The notes beneath the pieces are model-generated. The model ran no database searches and was not told the origin of the DNA. It saw nothing but the letters and a program-made list of their open reading frames with translations. A stretch of 58,962 nucleotides of DNA from Tepidimonas charontis. Lineage in GTDB: Bacteria > Pseudomonadota > Gammaproteobacteria > Burkholderiales > Burkholderiaceae_C. The stretch covers positions 1-58,962 of the forward strand of contig NZ_VJON01000013.1 in NCBI RefSeq assembly GCF_007556685.1, in the 5' to 3' direction. Below, one piece after another: positions 13,826-23,775 of this stretch. The position numbers and the translations under genes are program-made. Each line of letters begins with the position of its first letter. Positions within the stretch are counted from its first letter, which is position 1.

Positions 13826-14070
13826 CCTTCGGTGTGCCCCAGCTCGTCGGCTTGCAGCGCCACGGGAGCGCCCGCCGCCACCGGCCAATACGGCAGCCGT
13901 GACCCGTCGGGCCTTTGCACGACGACGACATCGGCCAGCACCCAGCGCCACGGCTGCCAGCGCGCCATCGGACCGGGCACCGGCTCGCGACGCATGACCA
14001 CCGCCGTAACCAGATGGGGACGTGGGTCGGCAACCGCAGGGTTGGATCGATCGCGGAGCTCTTCGGCCAT
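13826..14070 (-). pseudogene. DUF3305-type gene, 5' remnant
   Basis: About 81 codons from the ATG at 14070 contain VVMRREPVPGPMARWQPWRW and VLADVVVVQRPDG, resembling DUF3305 proteins that stand at the head of formate dehydrogenase operons in Burkholderiales. The frame runs into the IS3-family end at 13825 and the normal C-terminus is absent. The gene is therefore truncated and probably dead. The family call rests on recalled pattern similarity and context. Confidence 0.68.
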
Positions 14071-14153
14071 CACAGCGGCTAATGTACGGCAAAATGCCGC
14101 TGCTGGGGATAGCCAAGGCGACACCAGGGGCTCCACCCCACGGCGCCCGCCAC

Positions 14154-14245
14154 CGCCCCATCCGCACGTGCGCGGGGAACGGGCTGGGCCTGTTGCGCGA
14201 CGCCCACTTCGGCGTGCGCCCCATCCGCACACGTGCGGGGATCGG
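14154..14245. repeat. Two 29-bp CRISPR-like direct repeats, 63-bp period
   Basis: Two 29-nt units (14154-14182 and 14217-14245) share CGCCCCATCCGCAC at the start and GGGGA(A/T)CGG at the end, with about 4-5 mismatches. The reverse complement (for B, GATCCCCGCACGTGTGCGG) resembles a GC-rich type I-E CRISPR repeat, with an imperfect stem in the middle. The 34-nt intervening piece is unique. A weak third copy may start near 14272. No cas gene is in the window and the repeats are degenerate, so this may be a relic array or just a repeated hairpin. The rest of 14071-14338 holds no gene I can support. Confidence 0.4.
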
Positions 14246-14338
14246 TGCGCCCGCCGTAAATCCCAGCCGGGCGCCCACCCACACGCGCCCACGGGCATGC
14301 CCGCCAGCAGCCCCGCGCCGGCGAGGGCACCGCTGCCC

Positions 14339-15430
14339 TCACGTCTGCCGACTGATGGTGATGGTTGGAAACTTGCTGCTGTAGTCCTTGGCTTTGGCGG
14401 CGATGGCCAGCGCCACCTGGCGCGCCACGGCTTTGTACAAAGCAGCCAGTTCGCCGTTGGGGTCGGCCACCACGGTGGGCCGCCCCGTGTCGGCCTGCTC
14501 GCGAATCTGGCGGTTGAGCGGCAACGCCCCCAAGTAGGCCACCCCCAATTCCTGGGCCATGCGCTTGCCGCCGTCGGCACCGAAGATGTGCTCGGTATGC
14601 CCACAGTTCGGGCAGCAGTACACGGCCATGTTTTCGACCACGCCCAAAATCGGCACCCCGACCTTCTGGAACATGGTCACGCCCTTGCGCGCATCCAGCA
14701 GCGCAATGTCCTGCGGCGTGGTGACGATCACCGCTCCGGTGAGCGGCACGCGCTGTGACAAGGTGAGTTGGATATCGCCCGTGCCGGGCGGCATGTCCAC
14801 CAGCAGATAGTCCAGTTCCTGCCAGTTGGTCTGGCGCAGCAGTTGCTCCAATGCCTGCGTGGCCATCGGGCCGCGCCAGATCATGGCCTCGTGCTTGTCC
14901 ACCAAAAAGCCGATGGACATCACCTGCAAGCCGTAGTTCTGCAGCGGCTCCATGGTTTTGCCGTCCACACTCTCCGGGCGGCCCTCGATGCCCATCATCG
15001 TCGGCTGGCTCGGACCGTAGATGTCGGCGTCCAGGATACCCACGCGCGCGCCCTCGGCGGCCAGGGCCAGCGCCAGATTGACGGTGGTGGTGCTCTTGCC
15101 CACCCCGCCCTTGCCCGAGGCCACGGCGACGATATTTTTCACCTGCGGCAGCAGCTGCACACCGCGCTGCACCGCGTGCGCGACGATGCGTGTGACCAGA
15201 TTGACCGAAACGTTTTGCACCCCCGGCACCGTCTTGGCGGCCGCAATGAGGGCGCGCCGCAGCGCGGCATGCTGGCTCTGACAGGGATAGCCCAGCTCGA
15301 CGTCGAACGCCACGTCGCCGTCGTGGGCTGTCAGATTTTTCAAAGCCTTGGTCGTGACGAAATCCTTACCCGTATTCGGATCGATGACCGCTTGCAGCGC
15401 CTGCAGCAAAGCTTGGGTGTCGATGGCCAA
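14339..15430 (-). CDS. apbC: Iron-sulfur cluster carrier protein Mrp/ApbC
   Basis: A 363-residue Mrp/ApbC P-loop ATPase that binds and hands over Fe-S clusters. An N-terminal MIP18-like domain (~1-90) precedes VASGKGGVGKSTTTVNLAL (deviant Walker A) and ends with the CCPNCGH cysteine pair used for cluster bridging. The start is TTG at 15430: GAGGAGAG lies 6 nt upstream and the protein then begins with the family N-terminus (AIDTQALLQALQAVIDPNTG). Any upstream ATG would give a non-homologous extension. Confidence 0.94.
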   Translation of the reverse strand: MAIDTQALLQALQAVIDPNTGKDFVTTKALKNLTAHDGDVAFDVELGYPCQSQHAALRRALIAAAKTVPGVQNVSVNLVTRIVAHAVQRGVQLLPQVKNIVAVASGKGGVGKSTTTVNLALALAAEGARVGILDADIYGPSQPTMMGIEGRPESVDGKTMEPLQNYGLQVMSIGFLVDKHEAMIWRGPMATQALEQLLRQTNWQELDYLLVDMPPGTGDIQLTLSQRVPLTGAVIVTTPQDIALLDARKGVTMFQKVGVPILGVVENMAVYCCPNCGHTEHIFGADGGKRMAQELGVAYLGALPLNRQIREQADTGRPTVVADPNGELAALYKAVARQVALAIAAKAKDYSSKFPTITISRQT

Positions 15431-15436
15431 GGTGTG

Positions 15437-15444
15437 CTCTCCTC
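15437..15444 (-). promoter_or_regulatory. Shine-Dalgarno that fixes a TTG start for apbC
   Basis: GAGGAGAG on the minus strand, ending 6 nt before the TTG at 15430. It is among the best ribosome binding sites in the window, and it is what identifies the non-ATG start. Confidence 0.8.
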
Positions 15445-15697
15445 GTCTGTACCCATCCGGGGGATCGGGGTGATGGTTCAGCGCGCATTGTGGCAGACAC
15501 CCAGCAGCGGCGGCCACCCGCTTGGCCATGGACCCATTCGGTGTAGGCGCTTACCCACGCGGCGTGGGCGCTGCAGCGGCCCCGGGGACGCCGCCGCCTG
15601 CGCCATGGCGGCCGCCGCTCGGCCGCGCTGGTCGCCCTGCAGCAGCCCGGACCGATAGAATCAGAAGCTTTCCTGGTTCCATTTCGCGCCGATTCGC

Positions 15698-17812
15698 ATG
15701 CCTGCCTCCAAGCGCCGCCTGTTCGTCACCACCGCCCTGCCCTACGCCAACGGCCACTTTCACATCGGCCACATCATGGAGTACATCCAGGCCGACATCT
15801 GGGTGCGCACGCAGCGGCTGCTGGGGCACGAAGTGCACTTCGTCGGTGCCGACGATGCGCACGGCGCCCCCATCATGATCGCCGCCGAGAAAGCGGGCAA
15901 GACGCCGCAGCAATTCGTGGCCGATATCGCAGCGGGCCGAGCAGCCTATCTGGACGGCTTTCACATCCGCTTCGACAACTGGCACAGCACCGACGCCCCC
16001 GAAAACCACGAGCTGGCGCGCGCCATTTACCTGGGGCTGAAGGAGGCGGGTCTGATCGAGACGCGTACCATCGAGCAGTTCTACGACCCCGTCAAGGGCA
16101 TGTTCTTGCCCGATCGCTACATCAAGGGCCAATGCCCACGCTGTGGCGCGCCGGACCAGTATGGCGATGCCTGCGAAGTGTGTGGAGCGGTGTACGCGCC
16201 CACCGAATTGCGCAACCCCACCTCGGCGCTGTCGGGCGCCACGCCCGAGTTGCGTCAATCCGAACATTTCTTCTTCAAGCTGTCCGACCCGCGCTGCGTG
16301 CAGTTCCTACAAGAGTGGACGAGTGCGCCCGGGCGTCTGCAGCCGGAGGTGGTCAACAAAATCCGCGAGTGGTTGGCCCCGGACGACGAGGGCCGCGGCG
16401 GCCTGGGCGACTGGGACATCAGCCGTGACGCGCCTTACTTCGGTATCGAGATCCCCGACGCGCCGGGCAAATATTTCTACGTCTGGTTGGACGCACCGAT
16501 CGGCTACCTGGCCAGCCTGAAAAATCATTTCGACCGCGGGCAGGCGGCCCATCACTGGCACGCGCCGTCGCGCACGACCCAAAGCTTCGACGAATTCATG
16601 GCCGACCCGGCGGTGGAGCAGATCCACTTCATCGGCAAGGACATCACGTACTTTCACACGCTGTTTTGGCCGGCGATGTTGCATTTCTCCGGCCGCAAAA
16701 CGCCCACGCACGTGTTCGTGCATGGCTTCATCACGGTCAGCGGCGAAAAAATGAGCAAAAGCCGCGGCACCGGCATCGATCCGATGCGGTACTTGCGCAT
16801 CGGGCTCAACCCCGAGTGGCTGCGCTACTACCTGGCGGCCAAGCTCAACCCACGCGTCGAAGACGTCGACTTCAACCCGGACGACTTCGTCGCCCGCGTC
16901 AACAGCGACCTGATCGGCAAGTACGTCAACATCGCCTCACGCGCCGCCGGCTTCATCAGCAAGCGCTTCGAGGGACGGCTGGGGGCCATCGCGCCGGATG
17001 GGGAAGCGCTGCTGGATACGCTGCAAATCGCGCTGCCGGCGGTGGCCGAGCTGTGGGCCGAGCGCGAATACGGTAAGGCCGTGCGCGAGATCATGGCCCT
17101 GGCCGACCGCGTCAATGCCTACGTGGACCAAAACAAGCCCTGGGAGCTGGCCAAGCAGCCCGCACTCAGCGCCCGCTTGCACGATGTCTGCACGGTCTGT
17201 ATCGAGGCCTTCCGGGTGCTGACGGCCATGCTCAAACCCGCCTTGCCTGCCACCGCCGAGCGGGTGGAGGCGTTTTTGCAGTGTGCGCCGCTGGACTTTG
17301 CCAACGCGCGCCAGCCGCTGGGGGAGGGACACACCATCGCCCCCTACGCTCACCTGATGCAGCGTGTCGACGCCAAAGCCGTGCAGGCCCTGTTCGAGCC
17401 ACCTACCGCCGACAGCGCCGGCGCGCCGGGCACGGCGTCGGCGACCCTGCCCGGCGGCGAGGCGATCGCGCCCACCATCACCATCGACGATTTCGCCAAA
17501 ATCGATCTGCGTATCGCCCGCATCGTCGATTGCGAGCGCGTGCCCGGCTCAACGAAGCTGCTGCGCTTGACGCTGGACGTGGGCGAAGGGCGCACGCGGC
17601 AGGTGTTTTCCGGCATCGCCAGCGCCTACACGCCTGAGCAGCTCAAGGGCAAACTCACGGTGCTGGTGGCCAATCTGGCGCCGCGCCAGATGAAGTTTGG
17701 CCTGAGCGAAGGCATGGTGCTGGCCGCCAGCCACGCCGACGGCAACACCCACCCGGGCATTTTCGTGCTCGAACCCCACCCCGGAGCGCAGCCCGGCATG
17801 CGCGTGCGCTGA
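15698..17812 (+). CDS. metG: Methionyl-tRNA synthetase
   Basis: A 704-residue MetRS, long form. The class I signature [11 protein letters not shown] lies at residues 15-25 and KMSKS near 352. A zinc knuckle with two CxxC pairs (CPRC, CEVC) lies near 146-162. The C-terminal ~110 residues after an Ala/Gly linker are the EMAP/OB-fold tRNA-binding and dimerisation domain ([19 protein letters not shown]). It charges initiator and elongator tRNA-Met. It is divergent from apbC, a common pairing. A TAGAAT -10-like hexamer lies at 15656-15661, 36 nt before the start. Confidence 0.97.
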   Translation: MPASKRRLFVTTALPYANGHFHIGHIMEYIQADIWVRTQRLLGHEVHFVGADDAHGAPIMIAAEKAGKTPQQFVADIAAGRAAYLDGFHIRFDNWHSTDAPENHELARAIYLGLKEAGLIETRTIEQFYDPVKGMFLPDRYIKGQCPRCGAPDQYGDACEVCGAVYAPTELRNPTSALSGATPELRQSEHFFFKLSDPRCVQFLQEWTSAPGRLQPEVVNKIREWLAPDDEGRGGLGDWDISRDAPYFGIEIPDAPGKYFYVWLDAPIGYLASLKNHFDRGQAAHHWHAPSRTTQSFDEFMADPAVEQIHFIGKDITYFHTLFWPAMLHFSGRKTPTHVFVHGFITVSGEKMSKSRGTGIDPMRYLRIGLNPEWLRYYLAAKLNPRVEDVDFNPDDFVARVNSDLIGKYVNIASRAAGFISKRFEGRLGAIAPDGEALLDTLQIALPAVAELWAEREYGKAVREIMALADRVNAYVDQNKPWELAKQPALSARLHDVCTVCIEAFRVLTAMLKPALPATAERVEAFLQCAPLDFANARQPLGEGHTIAPYAHLMQRVDAKAVQALFEPPTADSAGAPGTASATLPGGEAIAPTITIDDFAKIDLRIARIVDCERVPGSTKLLRLTLDVGEGRTRQVFSGIASAYTPEQLKGKLTVLVANLAPRQMKFGLSEGMVLAASHADGNTHPGIFVLEPHPGAQPGMRVR

Positions 17813-18127
17813 GCCTTCACTGCAACACCCCCGCGCCGTGACATGCCGTGGGGGGGTCATCGGGTGTTGCGCGTCCCGCAAGGGGACCTCGGGTCATTTT
17901 GGGTTCGCATCGGGTCGAAGGCCCGATCGCCCACGTACGTCGGCACGCCGGAGTACACTACGCGCTGACCATGCCTGACACATCCGCGCACCCCCGGTGT
18001 CTCGGCCTGACGGCGCGCCGGCGCTTCATCACGCGGCAGCGGCACTGCGGCCCGCCAGGCGGCGCGTGGCGCCTTGGGCGTCCGATCCATCCGTTGCTTG
18101 GTTGCCGTGCGTCGTTGGAGTTTTGGC
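17813..18127. other. 315-nt intergenic region, no gene seen
   Basis: Between metG and the decayed sulP gene I see no convincing coding sequence, RNA or perfect terminator. A G-run (TGGGGGGG near 17850) sits in a weak inverted repeat just after metG. Open frames here lack a ribosome binding site and resemble nothing known. Confidence 0.5.
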
Positions 18128-19853
18128 ATGTCGCGTTTGCCTGTCGCTGTCCATCCGTTTCGTCCCCGTCTGCTCGACGATCTGCGCACCTGCTCGCGCG
18201 AACGTCTGGTGCGTGACGTCGGTGCCGGCCTCACCGTCGGCATCGTCGCGCTACCGCTGGCGATGGCGTTTGCATTCGCCAGCGGTCTCAAACCCGAAGC
18301 CGGACTGTGGACAGCCATCATCGCTGGCTTTATCGTCGCCGCACTGGGTGGTACGTCGGTGCAAATCGGCGGCCCGGCCGGCGCCTTCATCGTCATCGTC
18401 ATGGCATCGTCGAGCGGCACGGCGTCGGTGGTTTGCTCGTGTCCACCTTCTGTGCCGGGGTGCTGTTGTTTGCCATGGGTTGGCTGCGGCTGGGGGTGTT
18501 GGTGCGCTTCGTGCCGGTCAGCGTGGTCATTGGATTCACCAATGGCATCGCGGTGCTGATTGCCTTGTCGCAGCTGCGCGACGCCCTGGGGCTGCAAGTC
18601 AGCAAGATGCCCGCCGATTTTTTCGGCATCGTGCACACGGTGGGTAGCGCCCTGGACACCATCAACCCGTATTCGGTGGCGCTGGCTGGGTTGTGCATCG
18701 TAGGGCTGTTCATTTGGCCACGGCTGTGGGCATCGGACTCGGCCTTTCGGCAACGGCTCGACGCGTTGCAAGGCGGGGTGACCGCGCTGCGAGCGACTTC
18801 CCGCCTGCCGGCACCGGTGGTGGCGCTGGTCACGCGGTCCCTGCTGGCGTGAGCCCTGCAATAGCCGGTGGAGACCATCGGTAGCCGCTTCGGTGGCATC
18901 CCGCAAAGCTTGCCCACGCTGCCGACGTATCGTGGCAAACGGTGCGTCAGCTGGTGACGCCAACGCTGACGATCGCGTTGCTGGGGGCGATCGAGTCCTT
19001 GCTGTGCGCTCGGGTGGCCGACCAGCTGCATGGTGGCCGCCGACACGACCCCAACCAGGAACTGATGGCGCAGGGGCTGGCCAATGCCATCGTACCGTTC
19101 ATCGGTGGTATGCCGGCCACCGGCACCATCGCACGCACCGTCACCAACATTCGCAGCGGAGCCACCAGCGGGGTGGCAGGTGTGATACACGCCTTCACTC
19201 TGATGGCCATCGTGTTGTTGGCGGCGCCGCTGGCGCGGCATGTGCCCCTGGCGGTGTTGGCTGGTATCCTGTTGTTCGTGGCCTGGAACATGGGTGAGTG
19301 GCACGAGTTCGCCCGCCTGCGCCAATTCAGCCCGCACTATCGGCTGATGCTGCTGTCCACCTTCGCCGTCACGGTGATATTCGACCTCACGGTGGCGGTG
19401 GAACTGGGGCTGGTGCTGGCGGTGGTGCTGTTCGTGCGCCGGCAAAGCAGCCTGTTTCGGGTCGACGTGCGGCGTGCCGACGACCAGCGTGTCGAAGCGC
19501 GTTTGTACGGATCGCTGTTCTTCGGTGCCGTCACCAAGCTCGACGCCCTGCAGGAAGCGGTGGAACGCGCCGGCCCCGGCGTCGCGCTGGTGCTGGATGC
19601 ACACCACCTGCAACTGCTCGACACCACCGGGCTCGACGCGCTCAGCGGCATCATCGAGGTGGTACAGCAACGGGGCGGACAAGTCGCCATTCATGACCTG
19701 CACGCGCAGCCGCTGTCGCTGCTGCGGCGCGCGGGACTGCTGGAGCATCTGTCGGCCTGGACGGCACTGCCCGAGGCAGACGAGGACCTGTCAGAGGCGG
19801 ATGCGACGACCGATGGCGCAGTCAGCTGGTCCGACGCGCCAACGGGGCCGTAG
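18128..19853 (+). pseudogene. SulP-family anion permease, multiply disrupted
   Basis: A SulP/SLC26-type transporter (sulfate, bicarbonate or other anions) with STAS domain, spread over three frames. Codons from the ATG at 18128 encode the N-terminus ([30 protein letters not shown]). Near 18400 a one-base loss shifts to the frame with [20 protein letters not shown]. Two in-frame stops (about 18850 and 18862) are followed by another shift near 18925. The third frame carries the conserved PFIGGMPATGTIARTVTNIR and a C-terminal STAS domain (LLDTTGLDALSGIIEV). Four lesions make a sequencing artefact unlikely, so I call it a pseudogene. Confidence 0.85.
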
Positions 19854-20028
19854 TCCGCCGTGTGGATAGCGGCGACCTGCGCCCACAGGTCGCCGCCAGC
19901 GCCAGCCGGTCCAGCGATCGCGCTGTGGCGACCGCGGCAACCCCAAACCTTCAGACTCAACGGTGTGCAAACACAATGCCTGGCTACGCCTAAAATGCGG
20001 GCCAGTGTGATACAACGACGCTGCGACG

Positions 20029-20241
20029 ATGAACCTCCTCGGCTTGCCTGATTACGTCTCCGACGCCACGCTCTTCATCGAATCGCTCAAGCGCGCCAAG
20101 CCCACGCTGGAAGCCGAGCAACGGGCCGGGCGTGCCTTGCTGTGGGAGCGCCCGCAAGACCGTGAGTTTCTGCGGCAGGCACAGGCAGCACGGGTGCCGC
20201 AAAAGCCGTACGTCTATCAGCCCGAGCCGACGCGGTCGTGA
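20029..20241 (+). CDS. DUF3460 family small protein
   Basis: A 70-residue soluble protein with the DUF3460 pattern: FIESLKRAKPTLEAEQRAGRALLWE and a short charged tail ending KPYVYQPEP. Its function is unknown. It is typical of Burkholderiales and often sits before scpA, as here. Its stop overlaps the GTG start of scpA (GTGA), so the two are translationally coupled. Confidence 0.85.
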   Translation: MNLLGLPDYVSDATLFIESLKRAKPTLEAEQRAGRALLWERPQDREFLRQAQAARVPQKPYVYQPEPTRS

Positions 20242-21086
20242 GCACCGGGCTCGACGCCTCCCTGGCGGATGGCCCGGCGCCCGCCGACGGCCCCGCCCTG
20301 ATCGACCAAGTGGCGATCGCGCGGCTGTACGGCGAGCCACTGTTTCAGCTGCCGCACGATCTGTACATCCCGCCGGATGCGCTGGAGGTTTTTCTCGAGG
20401 CCTTCGAAGGCCCGCTGGATCTGCTGCTGTATTTGATCCGACGGCAAAATTTCAACATCCTGGACATCCCGATGGCCGAGGTCACGCGCCAGTACCTCGG
20501 TTATGTCGAACAGATTCGCGCCCGCAATCTGGAATTGGCTGCTGAATATCTGTTGATGGCGGCCATGCTGATCGAGATCAAGTCGCGCATGCTGCTGCCA
20601 CCGCAACCCAGCGCAGACGGCGCCGAACCCGAGGATCCGCGCGCGGAGCTGGTGCGACGCCTGCTGGAGTACGAGCGCATGAAAGTGGCGGCACGCGAGC
20701 TCGACGCCCTGCCCCAGCTCGGGCGCGACTTCTGGCGTGCCCAGGTCTGGGTCGAACGAGCGACCGCACAGCGCTGGCCCGAGGTGTGCGTGGACGACTT
20801 GCGGGCCGCCTGGGCCGACATCGTGCGGCGCGCCCGACTGGTGCAGCGCCACACCATCACCCGCGAAGCGCTGTCGGTGCGCGAAACGATGAGTCACGTC
20901 CTGCGCGCCCTGCACGGTCGGCGCTTCGTCGAATTTCACGAGTTGTTCGATCCGGCGCGCGGCGTTGCCGTCGCCGTGGTCACCTTCATCGCCGTGCTGG
21001 AGCTGGCCAAAGAGCACCTGATCGAGCTCACCCAGGCCGAAGCCTACGCCCCCATTTATGTGCGGCTGGCCTACGCCAGCGCCTGA
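20238..21086 (+). CDS. scpA: Segregation and condensation protein A
   Basis: A 282-residue ScpA, the kleisin of the bacterial SMC-ScpA-ScpB condensin. FEGPLDLLLYLIRRQNFNILDIPMAEVTRQYLGYV is the N-terminal SMC-neck-binding block, and the C-terminal winged helix is the TFIAVLELAKEHLIELTQ region. The start is GTG at 20238, forced by the 4-nt overlap with the DUF3460 gene. It is followed after 20 nt by nadB. Confidence 0.93.
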   Translation: MSTGLDASLADGPAPADGPALIDQVAIARLYGEPLFQLPHDLYIPPDALEVFLEAFEGPLDLLLYLIRRQNFNILDIPMAEVTRQYLGYVEQIRARNLELAAEYLLMAAMLIEIKSRMLLPPQPSADGAEPEDPRAELVRRLLEYERMKVAARELDALPQLGRDFWRAQVWVERATAQRWPEVCVDDLRAAWADIVRRARLVQRHTITREALSVRETMSHVLRALHGRRFVEFHELFDPARGVAVAVVTFIAVLELAKEHLIELTQAEAYAPIYVRLAYASA

Positions 21087-21106
21087 CCTTCGTCCACGTC
21101 CGCCCC

Positions 21107-22723
21107 ATGACCGACACCTTGCCCGCCGACGCCCCCCACCGGTACGACGTGCTGATCATCGGCAGCGGCCTGGCGGGACTCGCCACCGCGTTGCACCTGC
21201 CCACCGACTGGCGCATCGCCATCGTCACCAAGCGCAGCATTGCCGACGGCTCCAGCGGTTGGGCGCAGGGCGGCATTGCCGCCGTGCTGGCCGAGGACGA
21301 CAGCTTTGCGCAGCACATCGAAGACACGATGGTCGCGGGCGCCGGGCTGTGCGACCCCGAGGCCACGCGCTTCACCGTCGAGCATGCCCCCGAGGCCATC
21401 GCCTGGCTGCGGGCCATGGGCACGCCGTTTACCGTCGAGGGCGACGACCTGCACCTGACCCGCGAAGGCGGCCACAGCCACCGCCGCATCGTGCACGCCG
21501 CCGACGCCACCGGCGCAGCCGTGCAGCAGACCCTGATCGAGCGCGTGCGCGCCGCGCGCCACATCGATGTCTTCGAAACCCACGCGCTGGTCGATCTGAT
21601 CTTGAGTGATCGCCACGCAGCCCAGCCGCAGCGGCCGCGGCGCGTGCTCGGCGCCTACGTCCTCGATGAAGTCACCGATCGCGTCGAGGTCTTCGCCGCC
21701 CCCCATACGGTGCTGTGCACGGGCGGCGCCGGCAAGGTATACCTCTACACCTCGAACCCCGATACCGCCACGGGTGACGGCATCGCCGCCGCGTGGCGCG
21801 CCGGCTGCCGGGTGGCGAATATGGAATTCATCCAGTTCCACCCCACCTGCCTGTATCACCCCAAGGCCAAGAGCTTTTTGATCAGCGAGGCGGTGCGCGG
21901 CGAAGGCGGCATCCTCAAGCTGCCCGCACACCTGGGCAGCCGCCGCTTCATGCCCGACCACGACCCGCGTGCCGAGCTGGCGCCGCGCGACATCGTGGCG
22001 CGCGCCATCGACTTCGAGATGAAAAAGCACGGTATCCCGTGTGTCTACCTGGACATTTCGCACCAGAGTCCGGCCTTCCTGCGAGAGCATTTTCCCAATA
22101 TCCTCAAGCGTTGCGCCGAACTGGGCATCGACATCACACGCGAGCCCATTCCGGTGGTGCCGGCGGCCCACTACACCTGCGGTGGCGTCGTCACCGATCT
22201 GCGCGGACGCACCGATTTACCCGGACTGTACTGCGTGGGCGAAGCCAGCTACACCGGACTGCACGGCGCCAACCGGCTTGCCAGCAACTCGCTGCTGGAG
22301 TGTTTGGTCTTTGCGCGCGCAGCGGTGCAGGACATGACCGCCCAGCTGCGCACTACGCCACCGCTCATTCGGCCGTGGGACGACAGCCGCGTCATCGATG
22401 CCGACGAGCAGGTCGTCATCGCCCACAACTGGGACGAGCTGCGCCGCTTCATGTGGGACTATGTCGGCATCGTGCGCACCGACAAGCGGCTGGAGCGCGC
22501 CGCGCACCGCATCGCCTTGCTGCAAGGTGAAATCCAGGAGTTCTACGCCCGTTTTCACGTCAGCCGCGACCTGCTGGAGCTGCGCAATCTGGTGCAAGTG
22601 GCCGACCTCATCGTGCGTTCGGCCCAGCAGCGCAAGGAAAGCCGCGGCTTGCATTACAGTCGCGACTACCCGCACACCCTGCCACACGCCAAACCCACCA
22701 TCCTGACCCCGTCGCCGCGCTGA
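21107..22723 (+). CDS. nadB: L-aspartate oxidase
   Basis: A 538-residue FAD enzyme that oxidises aspartate to iminoaspartate, the first step of de novo NAD synthesis. Seen are the dinucleotide fold VLIIGSGLAGLATAL (residues ~15-29), SSGWAQGGIAA, the active-site HPTCLYHP region, and the FAD-binding GLHGANRLASNSLLE. It is immediately downstream of scpA on the same strand, so it is probably co-transcribed. No nadA or nadC is in the window. Confidence 0.95.
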   Translation: MTDTLPADAPHRYDVLIIGSGLAGLATALHLPTDWRIAIVTKRSIADGSSGWAQGGIAAVLAEDDSFAQHIEDTMVAGAGLCDPEATRFTVEHAPEAIAWLRAMGTPFTVEGDDLHLTREGGHSHRRIVHAADATGAAVQQTLIERVRAARHIDVFETHALVDLILSDRHAAQPQRPRRVLGAYVLDEVTDRVEVFAAPHTVLCTGGAGKVYLYTSNPDTATGDGIAAAWRAGCRVANMEFIQFHPTCLYHPKAKSFLISEAVRGEGGILKLPAHLGSRRFMPDHDPRAELAPRDIVARAIDFEMKKHGIPCVYLDISHQSPAFLREHFPNILKRCAELGIDITREPIPVVPAAHYTCGGVVTDLRGRTDLPGLYCVGEASYTGLHGANRLASNSLLECLVFARAAVQDMTAQLRTTPPLIRPWDDSRVIDADEQVVIAHNWDELRRFMWDYVGIVRTDKRLERAAHRIALLQGEIQEFYARFHVSRDLLELRNLVQVADLIVRSAQQRKESRGLHYSRDYPHTLPHAKPTILTPSPR

Positions 22724-22794
22724 GCGCGTGCCATGCACGCCGCCGGCGCCCCTTAAAGCCGGCCCCGCAGCTGACGGCGCGGCGGCTGGGCTGG

Positions 22795-23775
22795 ATGCCT
22801 CGCTCGTTCGACGCGACCATGCCTTCCGCCCACCGCCCGCCCTGGAGCGCCTATCTGGCATTGGCCGCCAGCATGGCCTTGGTGGGGAGTTACGTCGCCT
22901 TGTCCAAGCCTTTGGTCGCGGCCATGCCCGTTTTTTTGCTGGCGTGGTTGCGCTATCTGATCGGAGCGGTGGCGATGGCGACGTGGGTACGCCGCCCACC
23001 TCACGAGCCCGCCCTGACGCGACGCACCCAGGGTCTGTTGTTTTTGCAAGCATTGCTGGGCAATTTTTTGTTTTCGCTGTGCATGCTCTACGGCGTCAGT
23101 CTGACCACGGCCAGCGCCGCCGGTGTCATCATGGCCGCCATCCCGGCGGTGGTGGCGCTGCAGTCGGCGCTGTTTTTGCGCGAGCGGCTGGATACGCGCT
23201 CCTGGGTTGCCATCGCACTGGCCGCCGGGGGCATCGGCCTGTTCTCGCTCGACAAGGCCGACGGTATGTCCGCCGACTACGCCCCGGGCACGTGGTTGGG
23301 CCTGCCCCTGGCGCTGTGGGGCAATGCCCTGGTGTTGGCCGCCGTGTGTTGTGAAGCCGCCTATGTCGTCATCGGCAAACGGCTGAGCGACCGCGTGGGA
23401 CCGAAGCGTATCGCCGCGCTCATCAATCTGTGGGGACTGGCACTGATGACGCCGCTGGGCCTGTGGGCCGCCGCAGATTATGACTGGGGCCGCCTGAGCG
23501 CCCCCCTGTGGCTGCTGTTGGTGTTTTATGGGCTGGCGGCCAGCGTCTGGACGGTGTGGCTGTGGATGACCGGCCTGCGCCATGTGCCGGCTGCGCGCGC
23601 CGGCGTGTTTACCGTCATGCTGCCCGTCAGCGCCACCACCATCGGGGTACTGTTCATGAACGAGCAGCTGTCTGCGCTGCAATGGGCAGCGTTCGTGCTG
23701 GCCCTGGCCGGTCTCGTGCTGGCCACGCTGCCGCCGCAGAGGTTCAAGCGCACCACAGACCGCTGGGCTGGGTGA
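22795..23775 (+). CDS. DMT superfamily (EamA) permease
   Basis: A 326-residue inner-membrane protein with about ten TM helices in two EamA repeats. Typical features are the first-helix SMALVGSYVALSKPLV, the repeat-1 end SAAGVIMAAIPAVVALQSALFLRERL and the repeat-2 counterpart ARAGVFTVMLPVSATTIGVLFMNEQL. It is an exporter of small metabolites or amino acids, with unknown substrate. A start at 22819 (MPSAHRPPW) is equally possible. Its last 32 nt overlap the 3' end of the convergent TauE-like gene. Confidence 0.87.
   Translation: MPRSFDATMPSAHRPPWSAYLALAASMALVGSYVALSKPLVAAMPVFLLAWLRYLIGAVAMATWVRRPPHEPALTRRTQGLLFLQALLGNFLFSLCMLYGVSLTTASAAGVIMAAIPAVVALQSALFLRERLDTRSWVAIALAAGGIGLFSLDKADGMSADYAPGTWLGLPLALWGNALVLAAVCCEAAYVVIGKRLSDRVGPKRIAALINLWGLALMTPLGLWAAADYDWGRLSAPLWLLLVFYGLAASVWTVWLWMTGLRHVPAARAGVFTVMLPVSATTIGVLFMNEQLSALQWAAFVLALAGLVLATLPPQRFKRTTDRWAG

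Noticed and set aside
13826-14070. Intact gene for the DUF3305-like protein ending in the IS3 remnant
   Set aside because: The last residues come from the IS terminus and the usual C-terminal half is absent, so it is treated as truncated.
14071-14153. Minus-strand frame running from the apbC end into the DUF3305 remnant as one fusion gene
   Set aside because: The upstream part is Gly/Arg/Trp-rich low-complexity translation of the repeat region. The recognisable homology begins at the ATG at 14070.
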